DNA of 38,782 nt, taken from contig JAHDDO010000021.1 of assembly GCA_020629315.1 (NCBI GenBank), forward strand, positions 17,808-56,589, given 5' to 3'. This DNA is from Saprospiraceae bacterium (lineage in GTDB: Bacteria > Bacteroidota > Bacteroidia > Chitinophagales > Saprospiraceae). Under the pieces are notes generated by a model. The model made no database searches, was not told the DNA's origin, and saw only the letters and a list, made by a program, of their open reading frames with translations. The first letter of the stretch is position 1. Each line of letters opens with the position of its first letter. Both the position numbers and the translations under genes were made by a program. Positions 9,301 through 16,146 of this stretch are shown here, one piece after another.

Positions 9301-10072
9301 ACTCAGTTTTTCAATAGATAGTTTTACTCCGCCTTCACTGAGCAGTGATGTTATGGGCAGTTGCGAATCCATGGACAATGGTTTAGTTACTATTGAAGGT
9401 GCAGGTAATGACGTCATTTACTCGATAGATGGCCTTACTTTCCAGGATTCGAATATTTTCGAAGACCTTTCGCCAGGAAGTCATACCATTTCTATTGCAT
9501 TCGAGAATGGCTGTTCCAGTGAGATCACTGTAGAGATACCTGTATTAGCTGGTATAGAAGCCATCTTTTTAGATCCTGAAACGGACTGTAGCACTCAATC
9601 CATTGTATTGGAACCTCAAGTATTGGCGAGTGCGGGTTCCACCAGTTTTGATTGGTCGACTGGAGAATCTAGTGAAAGTATAACCGTCCTTGAAACAGGT
9701 ACATATACGGTAACCATTTCTGATGAATGTGAATCGAGAGAGTATAGTTATGATGTAGATCTTTCAGAATCAGAGCACAACACAAGCATATATATGCCAA
9801 ATGTCTTTAGCCGGGATAGTGATCCCATCAATGGGATTTTCAAACCCCTCACACCGAGAGGCATGGACGTTTTATCTTGGGACTTCCGCGTATATGATCG
9901 CTGGGGTAATCTCATGTTTGAAACAGACGATCCAATCAGAGGATGGGATGGTTATTTTAACGATGACATTGTAAATCCAGGCGTCTTTGTTTGGCTTTAT
10001 ACTATAGAAATAATGGCCTGCGAGGAGCCTATTACCCTCTTTGATAAAGGGGATGTAACCTTACTAAAATAG
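3395..10072 (+). CDS. Giant multidomain T9SS (type B, CHU_C) surface protein, adhesin-like
   Basis: A 2225-residue secreted protein. The signal peptide ends near Gly19. Residues ~20-890 are Cys-containing Ig/PKD-like modules, many with a Trp core (YEWL, YNWQI, YQWNL). Three PKD domains carry the cores YDFGDP, WNFGDP and WDFGDP at about 901, 993 and 1077, all in an unusual FGDPxSGxxN form. Modules with FWSTGE or FWNTGE follow, then an SdrD-B-like domain from ~1454 (RGMVFMDENQDGMFDPGD, calcium-loop-like). Six tandem ~75-residue repeats follow, their lead Cys at 1616, 1691, 1766, 1842, 1915 and 1990 (pattern C..xDNGxxxI...YSxDG...F.xLxxGxHTL...GC), resembling SprB-type repeats. Residues ~2129-2225 are the gliding-motility-associated CHU_C domain (VYDRWGN, GWDGYFND, GDVTLLK), the type B T9SS signal. 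An adhesion, gliding or cell-surface role is inferred from the domains. A strong terminator follows. Confidence 0.92.
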   Translation: MLRSIILFLLFSSSTQLFGQFTGEVDVCRDDCQTYQYDDGSGHNFFWQVDSGIANTNEGNEITICWDETGTFTISILDPIVDLNNPIHQEQVKVQDLPRALIIPATVPNCIEVDSTQEDGNDIPVPNCISACKGSTLRYFHPNSTDVNYEWLVNNVKNSNTDPTGIEVEWADQGQGLLFLRATSDEGCVDSSQVCVEFLENPNSSIGLRLGQDPNALCLNQTLYLEAFSDHGIRYEWLTSDGQAAEGDVAEFSFSSPGLHTLYLISETECACQDTSALLIDVQALQGPTITCLGPVCSGEEATYYALETCDTYNWQISSEGVILEGGGASDNYVTVQWQSGQEGTISLDVSNCNEIICPTPTIVPIGIIPSTVLIDGPTEDCRTGAASFSVPLYEGASYQWNLVGNGWIIDGYGTNAIDVLWDEVPWSPDTARIEVIITHCYLECESSGLIDVDLKREFVVGGNFRECEGNSSGFWASDGWNTSLAEWYVISPDGTESLVASGVSNMNTVLNDGPGNYVIKAIDNTGNYCNSEATLQVEVIALPDPVLEIEGPQLVCQGQLSTYYTEPVNLPLQLEWTISDGGANHSYIGYEISHLWTSTGPYSIEVVTNDIENYCNSSATFMVEPLSTGVIEGSETSCIDAIDTFSIEGPAWLIDEWFITPANAGTIQDFGDGSIAVHWHEDGLHSVTAQVCGSHLKIDVDIISNDLSLGSLDDGICPGDTKTISIPPIPDTDISVYNEDDLLVSSSFTFDVGPGFYYIELINANGCKAIETFYIEAYPEPIVNISSDEWGELCDPDGLVVIEAYVSNGGNDYQWFKDGAPIGFNNVRLMGAGPGTYQVLVTNSFGCQAYSPPVVAQCQESQCECRPDGGTYFTYTQGSCCNEYSFTNQSFSYVPGSLSYDFGDPQSGAANYTQDENPTHIFSHPGHFVVSLSGTVPHATQPGQFCGARYVDFITVPASADFEYDIACTNEGMQFTELCNYLYEYTITDYNWNFGDPASGTANTSNDQNPIHNYTTPGIYDVELIITVDAGCQAKITKQVEVQEAPNLLIELPASACIEEGLGFSVLGDDLLQVDWDFGDPSSGSANNSQNPTPIHAFDASGNYTISVTGKNKYGCTASTMVSLDVNDQSLTGDIGLDKNLPICYGDSVQLTAPTGGIAYFWSTGETTPSITVKETGLYHVTVNSADNCDYQPDPIVVTVDKPIDPIIVGLEEVEGTYYNEEHYGSMRLCQGKRFAMRTNYIWGATYEWSITTADSYYLSYNNFSSLTPGVYQITVKVNDPGSGCIIESSPFELEIYPLPDAISIASDNPDQCDGEVHTITVQNVLPGVRYFWNTGEEGTSITTSTPGSYYVTGINEFGCRRNSNWFSIYEKPSTDGFLTGCKEVCFPDTLCVSATAGVSEVSWVKDGIVTGIVGYQFIATDPGDYQVILTNWYGCKDTTDILNLSAKSADQSIRGMVFMDENQDGMFDPGDTPLTGVPVHVMQGNTSLEMIMTSGSGEYIFDPAPSSTGDIQIDTTGLGLRTNSPIRQSFSMQNCIEDTELHFPLIDKCQTVSESLTQLFSCPGEWVSFQGQDYLPGDIDSIPLATIDGCDSLIRIEVLPYELPEATLAVTQACQSAMNGSLDITSPNMSGIMYSLDGGVFMANTSYSNLSLGTHSLVLLSPDGCETLYNFDILAVPEPVFSVNTINSCFAMDNGSIEIITSELGLSFSINGSGMWSTNLTYDNLDEGQHTLFCLDSYGCEYQTPFFINEYPDISVDIDITSSCTDQDNGTLSISNLSSPTLIFAVDQNVTFLPAIFWDNIGVGTHTLFIKDEYGCEISMPFVIDEIPVPTVDILTEASCLDLANGAISIQTSDAGLMYSLDGINYDPTPSFTDLAIGAHTLYVQYDMCEMTLPFLIDEIPAVVIDISTEASCEGIDNGTLLIDPAGNNGLQFSLDGLNYSNNNTFDNLPIGTHTLYILTADGCNQELSFSIDSFTPPSLSSDVMGSCESMDNGLVTIEGAGNDVIYSIDGLTFQDSNIFEDLSPGSHTISIAFENGCSSEITVEIPVLAGIEAIFLDPETDCSTQSIVLEPQVLASAGSTSFDWSTGESSESITVLETGTYTVTISDECESREYSYDVDLSESEHNTSIYMPNVFSRDSDPINGIFKPLTPRGMDVLSWDFRVYDRWGNLMFETDDPIRGWDGYFNDDIVNPGVFVWLYTIEIMACEEPITLFDKGDVTLLK

Positions 10073-10086
10073 ATAGTACAATATAG

Positions 10087-10115
10087 AAGGAGGCGATCCA
10101 ATTATGCGCCTCCTT
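10087..10115 (+). terminator. Intrinsic terminator after the giant surface-protein gene
   Basis: A perfect 9-bp stem (AAGGAGGCG at 10087-10095 with CGCCTCCTT at 10107-10115) and an 11-base loop lie 15 bases after the stop codon. The following T-run is short and broken (TTTATAAATCTTT), but the stem is strong. Confidence 0.75.
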
Positions 10116-10201
10116 TATAAATCTTTGGCAATCAATTTTTTTTGTATTATAAATATTTTTATATAAATCAAAAAAAAACTGCTTTTCTCTTTTTATTATC
10201 C

Positions 10202-10209
10202 TACCTTTG
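10202..10209 (+). promoter_or_regulatory. -7 promoter box of the RRM gene (TACCTTTG)
   Basis: TACCTTTGC matches TAnnTTTG plus a following pyrimidine exactly. With usual spacing the transcript would start near 10213, giving a leader of about 60 bases before the ATG at 10273. The upstream 60 bases are very AT-rich; no clear -33 motif was seen. Confidence 0.65.
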
Positions 10210-10214
10210 CACTG

Positions 10215-10244
10215 TGCAATTCAATTATCTCAATTGGAGTTGCA
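10215..10244 (+). promoter_or_regulatory. Hairpin at the predicted 5' end of the RRM mRNA
   Basis: Bases 10215-10226 pair with 10232-10244 around the loop ATCTC (10227-10231): twelve pairs including one G-U, with G10239 bulged. It begins within a few bases of the expected transcription start and is followed by a long U-rich tract (10250-10272) that runs up to the start codon. It could stabilise the mRNA, control translation, or act as a temperature-responsive or attenuating element; none of these is shown. Confidence 0.5.
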
Positions 10245-10272
10245 TTATTATTTTTTTTTAAATTTTTTATTT

Positions 10273-10563
10273 ATGAACATTTTTGTAGCAAAATTGAGTT
10301 ATGACACTCAACTTGCTGAACTTCAAGCTGCCTTTGAGGAGTTCGGAGAAGTATCTTCAGCTAAAATTATTATGGACAAGTTCTCTGGTAAATCCAAAGG
10401 CTATGGTTTCGTCGAAATGCCAAATGACGATGAAGCAATGAATGCAATTCAGGAATTGAATGATGTAGAGATGGATGGAAGAAGAATTGTGGTTAAAAAA
10501 GCAGAGCCAAGACCTAGACGTGACGATCGTCGAGGTGGTTATGGAAATGACAGAAGATATTAA
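10273..10563 (+). CDS. Small RRM-domain RNA-binding protein
   Basis: A 96-residue protein made of one RNA recognition motif. RNP2 is IFVAKL (residues 3-8) and RNP1 is KGYGFVEM (42-49), with the aromatic residues used for RNA stacking in place. After residue ~78 comes a short Arg/Gly-rich tail (PRRDDRRGGYGNDRRY), typical of bacterial glycine- or arginine-rich RRM proteins. Such proteins in cyanobacteria and Bacteroidota are cytoplasmic single-strand RNA binders, often induced by cold. I chose the ATG at 10273 because it begins exactly at RNP2, and because the longer frame would start at a TTG inside the TACCTTTG promoter box. The gene stands alone, with its own promoter, structured leader and terminators. 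Confidence 0.93.
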   Translation: MNIFVAKLSYDTQLAELQAAFEEFGEVSSAKIIMDKFSGKSKGYGFVEMPNDDEAMNAIQELNDVEMDGRRIVVKKAEPRPRRDDRRGGYGNDRRY

Positions 10564-10589
10564 GCACTATTGACAAATATTTTTTGCTT

Positions 10590-10615
10590 GTTCCGATATA
10601 TTTCGGAGCTTTTTT
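10590..10615 (+). terminator. Intrinsic terminator of the RRM gene
   Basis: A 7-bp stem (10590-10596 with 10603-10609, one G-U pair) is followed by six T (10610-10615), 27 bases after the stop codon. Confidence 0.65.
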
Positions 10616-10621
10616 AAAAGT

Positions 10622-10648
10622 AAAAGGCGCTCAAATGAGCGCCTTTCT
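10622..10648. terminator. Bidirectional terminator between convergent genes
   Basis: A perfect 10-bp stem, AAAGGCGCTC (10623-10632) with GAGCGCCTTT (10637-10646), closes an AAAT loop. T-rich sequence follows on the plus side, and on the minus side the stem is followed by TTTTA. It lies just past the stop codon of the lamin-tail gene (10652) and backs up the RRM terminator. Confidence 0.8.
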
Positions 10649-10651
10649 TTT

Positions 10652-12580
10652 TTAGTTCTTTATTAGTTTCTTTATGATTACCCCATCAGGACTACTGCAT
10701 AGTAAGAAGTAGACTCCATCTGAATAGGATCTAATATCTATGGAGGCATTCTCTATATAAACGATATCTTTTTTGCCATCACTTCGTATGAGTTCTGCTT
10801 TAGCATAAAGATCAAGATCACTACTAACATTAAATAAGCCACTACTTGGATTGGGAGCTATATGGACCTGATCTTCAGTCAAAATATCCTCAACATTTGT
10901 AACAGGTATAAAATCAGATGGGAATCGAGGTAACATTTGATAATCATCTAAAAATGGTGCATCACCATCAAATTGTCCACCAATTCCTATAACGTGATAT
11001 GTGCCTAATGGAGCTGGTTCATCATACATTTCGGTATCATTATCTATACGCACTGTGATGGTTCCATTCGGGTTCATGAATTCTACATTAAAACCTGGTC
11101 CGTCATTCGTCCAAGCACTCGGATCAACTAGGCTTGCATTTTCAAATATCAAAAGTCTTGATTCCGTTTCTTCACCCAATGCAAAAATGGGGAGAGGTTC
11201 ACTCAGATCATTATTATCTGTTAGTATCGTCACATTATCCGGCCCAATCTGAGCTAAGCCATTGAATTGATTTAGTGTTCCTGTAATTTCTACCCTATCC
11301 CCCTCATTGACGGTGTAGCCAAAATCATCAGCGGAAGAAAAAACGTGGAGACCGGCTGTATTATCATCATTAATAATGGTAAACTGCAAGCCACCCGGTC
11401 GTAAATTAATGCCATACACAATGCCTTCTACTTTTGCATATTCTCCATTCATTATCATCACGCCTTCATCATCAACTACGGAAGCATCTGCTAAGGAGGT
11501 GGTTTCAAGATCGGGAACATAACAACTATTCGTTAGGTTAGGATTGGCTCTGACAATATTACCATCAAATGTGAAGTCCCCTTGCATCGGACACCAATTA
11601 GCTTCAAAGTTATTGTCAGCTGTCAAATCTGCTAGACCAACAGATTGAACAACACCCGATTCTTCTTCTAGCCAACTAGAGTCATATCGAACAGAATCTA
11701 TCAAAGCACCACCTTCAGATATCGAAGTCAGCTGGATTAAATCACCATCATCTGCTAATTGATTATTGATTAAAGACTCTACATCATTACCAAAAACACC
11801 TTCAAGCACACTTTCATCGGTAGCTACAGTAAAATATGCTCCCGGTGCTACAACACCATTTAAAGACGTGTACGTAAAAAAGGATGTCTGATAAGAAACA
11901 TCATTCATAAATACAGTATCACTTCCAGCATTATACACCTCAATAAAGTCTAAGGCACCATCTGGACTATTAAACATAATCTCAGTAATAATTAACTGAG
12001 GTAAGGGTGGTGATTCATTACACATAACGGTATTCGCTGCTCCTGGTGTTCCTTTAAATACAAAACCATTAATAGAAACACCTGTATCATTATCCGCAGC
12101 TTCCCAGTTATGACCATCATTATTATTTACGTCTAGATTACAGAGTTCTATCGTTGCACCTTGACCATTAGTACCTTCATCGAAGCTAGGCCACAAACCA
12201 TCCGGCTTATAATCAACATAATCCACCACAGTTCCCGAGTCATCCACTAGTTGAATATCTTCACCACTATTACTGAGTGCGCCTTCGGTCCACTCTAACG
12301 CATTTACTCCAAATTGGTTATTAATAGCTGATGCATTCTTTGCAATCACAAGGTAACTTTCAGATGCAATAGTGACATTCGGAAATACATACTCAAAGCC
12401 TTCGGTAAATGCATAATTTTCTAAATTAATGGCATCTGCTGTACTATTATATATTTCAACAAACTCTAACGAATCCGAACCTGATTCTGGCGGGTTATAA
12501 CTGATCTCACTGATTACAATCTGCGAAGAAATACTATGGCATAAAAGCATAAAACATACTGACAGTATAATTCTATTCAT
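10652..12580 (-). CDS. Secreted lamin-tail-domain protein with T9SS type A sorting domain
   Basis: A 642-residue exported protein. Starting at the ATG at 12580 gives a clean signal peptide (MNRIILSVCFMLLCHSISS|Q); the ATG 7 codons upstream would add a polar stretch ahead of it. Two lamin-tail (LTD) domains are seen: residues ~20-140 (VISEISYNPPES, FVEIYNSTADAINLENY) and ~193-310 (IITEIMFNSPDG, FIEVYNAGSDTVFM). Residues ~380-460 look like an OB-fold (KVEGIVYGI, VNEGDRVEITGTLNQFNG), a module often found with LTDs in secreted nucleases and phosphatases, but no catalytic domain is visible here. Residues ~572-642 are the type A sorting domain (IAPNPSSGLFNVS to IIKKLIKN). It is probably a cell-surface structural or binding protein; the role is unknown. 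Confidence 0.87.
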   Translation of the reverse strand: MNRIILSVCFMLLCHSISSQIVISEISYNPPESGSDSLEFVEIYNSTADAINLENYAFTEGFEYVFPNVTIASESYLVIAKNASAINNQFGVNALEWTEGALSNSGEDIQLVDDSGTVVDYVDYKPDGLWPSFDEGTNGQGATIELCNLDVNNNDGHNWEAADNDTGVSINGFVFKGTPGAANTVMCNESPPLPQLIITEIMFNSPDGALDFIEVYNAGSDTVFMNDVSYQTSFFTYTSLNGVVAPGAYFTVATDESVLEGVFGNDVESLINNQLADDGDLIQLTSISEGGALIDSVRYDSSWLEEESGVVQSVGLADLTADNNFEANWCPMQGDFTFDGNIVRANPNLTNSCYVPDLETTSLADASVVDDEGVMIMNGEYAKVEGIVYGINLRPGGLQFTIINDDNTAGLHVFSSADDFGYTVNEGDRVEITGTLNQFNGLAQIGPDNVTILTDNNDLSEPLPIFALGEETESRLLIFENASLVDPSAWTNDGPGFNVEFMNPNGTITVRIDNDTEMYDEPAPLGTYHVIGIGGQFDGDAPFLDDYQMLPRFPSDFIPVTNVEDILTEDQVHIAPNPSSGLFNVSSDLDLYAKAELIRSDGKKDIVYIENASIDIRSYSDGVYFLLCSSPDGVIIKKLIKN

Positions 12581-12673
12581 GATGGTTGATTTTGAATGCA
12601 AATTAAGAAAGCATCATGAGGTCACAAAAAATAGGTAGCCAAATAACGGTAATTAGTGTATACATACTTGAAT

Positions 12674-12705
12674 AAAAAAAAGCCCCAGCAATACTGCTGA
12701 GGCTT
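12674..12705 (-). terminator. Intrinsic terminator of the TonB-dependent receptor gene
   Basis: Read on the minus strand: AAGCC-T-CAGCA, loop GTAT, TGCTG-G-GGCTT, that is two 5-bp stem halves around one A-C mismatch, followed by a run of eight T. It lies 25 bases after the stop codon at 12730. Confidence 0.8.
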
Positions 12706-12729
12706 CATATTTATGCAATCAATCAACGA

Positions 12730-15700
12730 TTAGTTGAAAATATATCGAACACCTAATCTAGCTCTCCATCTTGAAGATAGATCACTGATATCGTATGTAT
12801 CTACACCAGTACCAGAATCTCTGTACGTGTATACAGGTGTAGTACCATCTGTATCAAACTCTTCGAAGTTTAACAATTCATAGTTATTAAAATCACCAGG
12901 AATTGAATATCTAGCTCCCCAAGAGCTATTTATTAAGTTAGCCAAGTTAAATACATCAAATGAAATCTGGAATTTATGAACCTTATCACCGGATTTAGCT
13001 CCTAAATCTTGACGTATTGCTAAATCAAGGAAGTTTGCCCAAGGGGCTCTTCCACCATTCTTTTCAGCATAATCACCTCGTCTACTAGATAAATGAGGGT
13101 CACTTTCGATAAACTCATCTAAGGCAGCCCATTGCTCATCAGCGGTTACTAACACATCACCATCCATGTAGTCCACCAAATTGATATCATTTTGATCAGC
13201 TGGCACGTACACTAAAGATCTCCATCTCCACGTACTTCCTTTTTCACCATTTAAGTTTCTTGCATCTCTATCTCCGCCAATTACATATGACATTGGTAAA
13301 CCACTTTGTCCATTATAAAAAATGGCAAAAGTAGTCGCTGTGTGCTCAGTCCATCCGATCGTGTAATCAAGACCACCTATTAATCGACTTCCTAATGCAA
13401 AGTCCGAACGACCAAATTCTGGATTGTTTCTTCCATTAATACTAACTGCACCTCTCCATTGTGAAGAGTTTTGTGAAGAAGTACCCTCGAATAAAGCATA
13501 CGAATCTCCATAGGTATAAGCCAAGTTTACACCTAAGCCAAAATCAAATCGCTTATCAACACTACCTGTAACATTATATGCATATCCTTCACTTGTGTTA
13601 GACGCCAAATAAACAGCGCTTAAACTACTCAATTCAAGATCATTGTCCAGTTCAGAATTTGCGTAAATAGGTCTATTATCACCTGATCCAGTAAAGTTTG
13701 CAATCACTTCATTAGAGGTGTTTAAGTTAGTATACCTTACATTATTCAATGTCTTAGTTAGGGATACATCAACGGTAGCATTCCAACCATTACCAATCTC
13801 GGTATCATAGCCAATATTACCTCTAAGTACTTGTGGATATTTAAAATCCTTTGTAAACAAGTTCATATCACCCGCTGGTGTAGTTGGGTTTTCGGCGGTA
13901 TATTGATTTTGAACATCTGGCTCAAAGATGACGTCACCTGGAATGCCCCCCTCTGCTAAGAAAGTAGTAGTTAAACCATTCGTATTAAACATAGCCCCTG
14001 GCCAAACAAATGGAATTCTACTTGTGAATATTCCTACACCACCTCGTAATCTGGATGTTCTATTTACGTCATAATTAAAACCAACTCTTGGGCTTACCAT
14101 TAATTGCCCATCAGGCGCCGAACCTGCTTCTACATTACCTTCAAATTCTGGATAGGCTGCTAATAAAGTAGGTAGTACTTCATCATTAAATCCCGGTGCT
14201 TCTTCAGGATCCGTTGTGATAATAGGCATGTCCAAACGAAGGCCTGCTGTTATGGTTAGCTTATCATTAACAGCTATCTCATCTTGGCCATACACCCCTA
14301 ATTGCATCGCATTGAATTCTGCTGCTGCCGCTGTTTCATCACCCGCTACATCATCGATAAGAGAGTAAATTCTTGTATATCCAACGGCTGGTTGTTCATT
14401 TAGAAAATCATCCAAACTAGCAAACTCATATTCACCGTAGTTCCATGCTAAGAATACGTTTCTTATGTCATAGAACTCATTATGTGTGCCAATAGTAAAC
14501 GTGTGCTTTCCTCTATAAATCTTAAAGTTATCCGTCAAGGTAAAGATCTTTTGATCTAAGAAGTTAGCCGTAGAGAATTGCTCAGAACCAAACTCAATAT
14601 CACCACCTGCTTCATCAAAGATGATTACGTATGGGAATGGATCGCCCAATGGATCTCTATCATCCTGCACATGCGTATATCCAATAATCAAGTTATTAGA
14701 CATACCACTTCCTATTCTTGTATTTAATTCTAAAGCAGATGAGTTCGTTGTTGAAGGGAAATAAATGCCATTATTAGAAAAATTAATGAGGTCTGTTCTT
14801 CCTCCACTTCTGTTAAACTGTTCTGCTTTTGTATACTGGTGTCTTAGCGTCAATGTGTTTTTCTCATTCACATTGAAGTCTAGCTTACCAAATAACTTAA
14901 GTCCTTGTAATTCGTCTTGTGTATCGCCAAAGGTACCTGGGTCATAGCCATAGGTATTCATCAAATGGCTTCTCAGATTATTTAAATCCTCTTCCTGTGC
15001 TCTATCTGCTGATTCGCCTGTATAGTTACTTACATCAAATGGTATTGGCGTCACATCGTTCTGAATCTCTGCATTAGCAAAAAAGAACACCTTATCCTTG
15101 ATAATAGGTCCTCCTAATGAAACACCGAAGGTTCTTTGATCAAACTCAGCTACTCTTTCCCGATCATCTGCTGTTTGCCCTAATCTGTCAATTAAGGTAC
15201 TATTAGTCTTTCCAACTAAATTTTCATTTTGCCAGAAATAGTAGGCTGTACCTTGTAAGTTATTTGTTCCTGATTTTGTAACAGCATTAATACCACCACC
15301 TGCAAAACCACCATAGGTAACATCATATGGAGAAAGGACTACTTGCAACTGATCAATTATATCAATACTAAATGGTGCCGTACCTGTCTGACCTCCATTT
15401 GTTCCAGAACTAGCTAATCCAAATACATCGTTGTTAACTGCACCGTCTACATAGATAGCATTGAATCTATTATTAATACCACCAAAAGAAGTTCCTGAAC
15501 CTGCATTACTAGCCTGCGGTGTTAATCGAGTATAATCGGAAAGGCTTCGGTTTAGTGTAGGCATATTTTCAATGGCCTCTTCTCCAATTTGAGTACTCGT
15601 ACCACTATTTTTTCCAACTGAACCCGGTTTTGCCGTAACTACGATCTCCTCTAAAGCAATGCCACTTTCGCCCATAGTTACATTGTCACGGTAGGGCTCA

Positions 15701-15993
15701 CCCAAACGTAGAAATACATTTTCTCTCTTTACCTCGTCCAATCCTACATAAGAGATTGTAACCGTGTACGGTCCACCAACTCGCATATTATCAATTCGAT
15801 AATATCCAGATTCATCCGTAATAGTTCCGTAGAACGCTCCCGTCGGAGTATGTACTGCGGAAACAGTAACTCCTAACAATGCAGCACCGTCTTGGTCCAT
15901 AACCTGGCCTTGCATTGAAGAAGTAGTAACTCCCTGTGCATAGGTAAGTAAACCCATAGCTAAGAAGCTAAGTGTAAAGAATAGTTTTTTCAT
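12730..15993 (-). CDS. TonB-dependent outer-membrane receptor, Oar-like
   Basis: A 1087-residue outer-membrane protein. The signal peptide ends near Ala19 (LLTYA|Q). Residues ~25-112 form a carboxypeptidase-regulatory-like beta-sandwich (GQVMDQDGAALLGVTVSA, GYYRIDN), the usual N-terminal extension in Bacteroidota receptors. The plug follows at ~115-250 (EEIVVTA, ENMPTLNRSLSDYTRLTP, YVDGAVNNDVFG, TYGGFAGGGINAVTKSGT), then a ~800-residue beta-barrel ending RLGVRYIFN. The length and the plug pattern resemble the Oar group rather than SusC. No SusD lipoprotein gene lies beside it, so it is not a normal glycan SusCD pair. Its substrate is unknown: peptide, siderophore or other. It has its own terminator, and the gene ahead of it ends 153 bases upstream. 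Confidence 0.92.
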   Translation of the reverse strand: MKKLFFTLSFLAMGLLTYAQGVTTSSMQGQVMDQDGAALLGVTVSAVHTPTGAFYGTITDESGYYRIDNMRVGGPYTVTISYVGLDEVKRENVFLRLGEPYRDNVTMGESGIALEEIVVTAKPGSVGKNSGTSTQIGEEAIENMPTLNRSLSDYTRLTPQASNAGSGTSFGGINNRFNAIYVDGAVNNDVFGLASSGTNGGQTGTAPFSIDIIDQLQVVLSPYDVTYGGFAGGGINAVTKSGTNNLQGTAYYFWQNENLVGKTNSTLIDRLGQTADDRERVAEFDQRTFGVSLGGPIIKDKVFFFANAEIQNDVTPIPFDVSNYTGESADRAQEEDLNNLRSHLMNTYGYDPGTFGDTQDELQGLKLFGKLDFNVNEKNTLTLRHQYTKAEQFNRSGGRTDLINFSNNGIYFPSTTNSSALELNTRIGSGMSNNLIIGYTHVQDDRDPLGDPFPYVIIFDEAGGDIEFGSEQFSTANFLDQKIFTLTDNFKIYRGKHTFTIGTHNEFYDIRNVFLAWNYGEYEFASLDDFLNEQPAVGYTRIYSLIDDVAGDETAAAAEFNAMQLGVYGQDEIAVNDKLTITAGLRLDMPIITTDPEEAPGFNDEVLPTLLAAYPEFEGNVEAGSAPDGQLMVSPRVGFNYDVNRTSRLRGGVGIFTSRIPFVWPGAMFNTNGLTTTFLAEGGIPGDVIFEPDVQNQYTAENPTTPAGDMNLFTKDFKYPQVLRGNIGYDTEIGNGWNATVDVSLTKTLNNVRYTNLNTSNEVIANFTGSGDNRPIYANSELDNDLELSSLSAVYLASNTSEGYAYNVTGSVDKRFDFGLGVNLAYTYGDSYALFEGTSSQNSSQWRGAVSINGRNNPEFGRSDFALGSRLIGGLDYTIGWTEHTATTFAIFYNGQSGLPMSYVIGGDRDARNLNGEKGSTWRWRSLVYVPADQNDINLVDYMDGDVLVTADEQWAALDEFIESDPHLSSRRGDYAEKNGGRAPWANFLDLAIRQDLGAKSGDKVHKFQISFDVFNLANLINSSWGARYSIPGDFNNYELLNFEEFDTDGTTPVYTYRDSGTGVDTYDISDLSSRWRARLGVRYIFN

Positions 15994-16146
15994 ATCAATT
16001 GATTTAGTTTACCAGCGAAAGTACTTCAAATATGAAAAGATTGTATATGTCATATGTAAATATTTTATTAACACAATATGAACACTATATGCATACATAT
16101 ACTTCTAATAAGACTACCTAAAAATAAGAGCCTTGCTATAGCCGAT

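Noticed and set aside
10207-10272. Longer RRM protein starting at 10207
   Set aside because: The start would be a TTG within the TACCTTTG promoter box, ahead of the predicted transcript start; the ATG at 10273 begins directly at the RRM.
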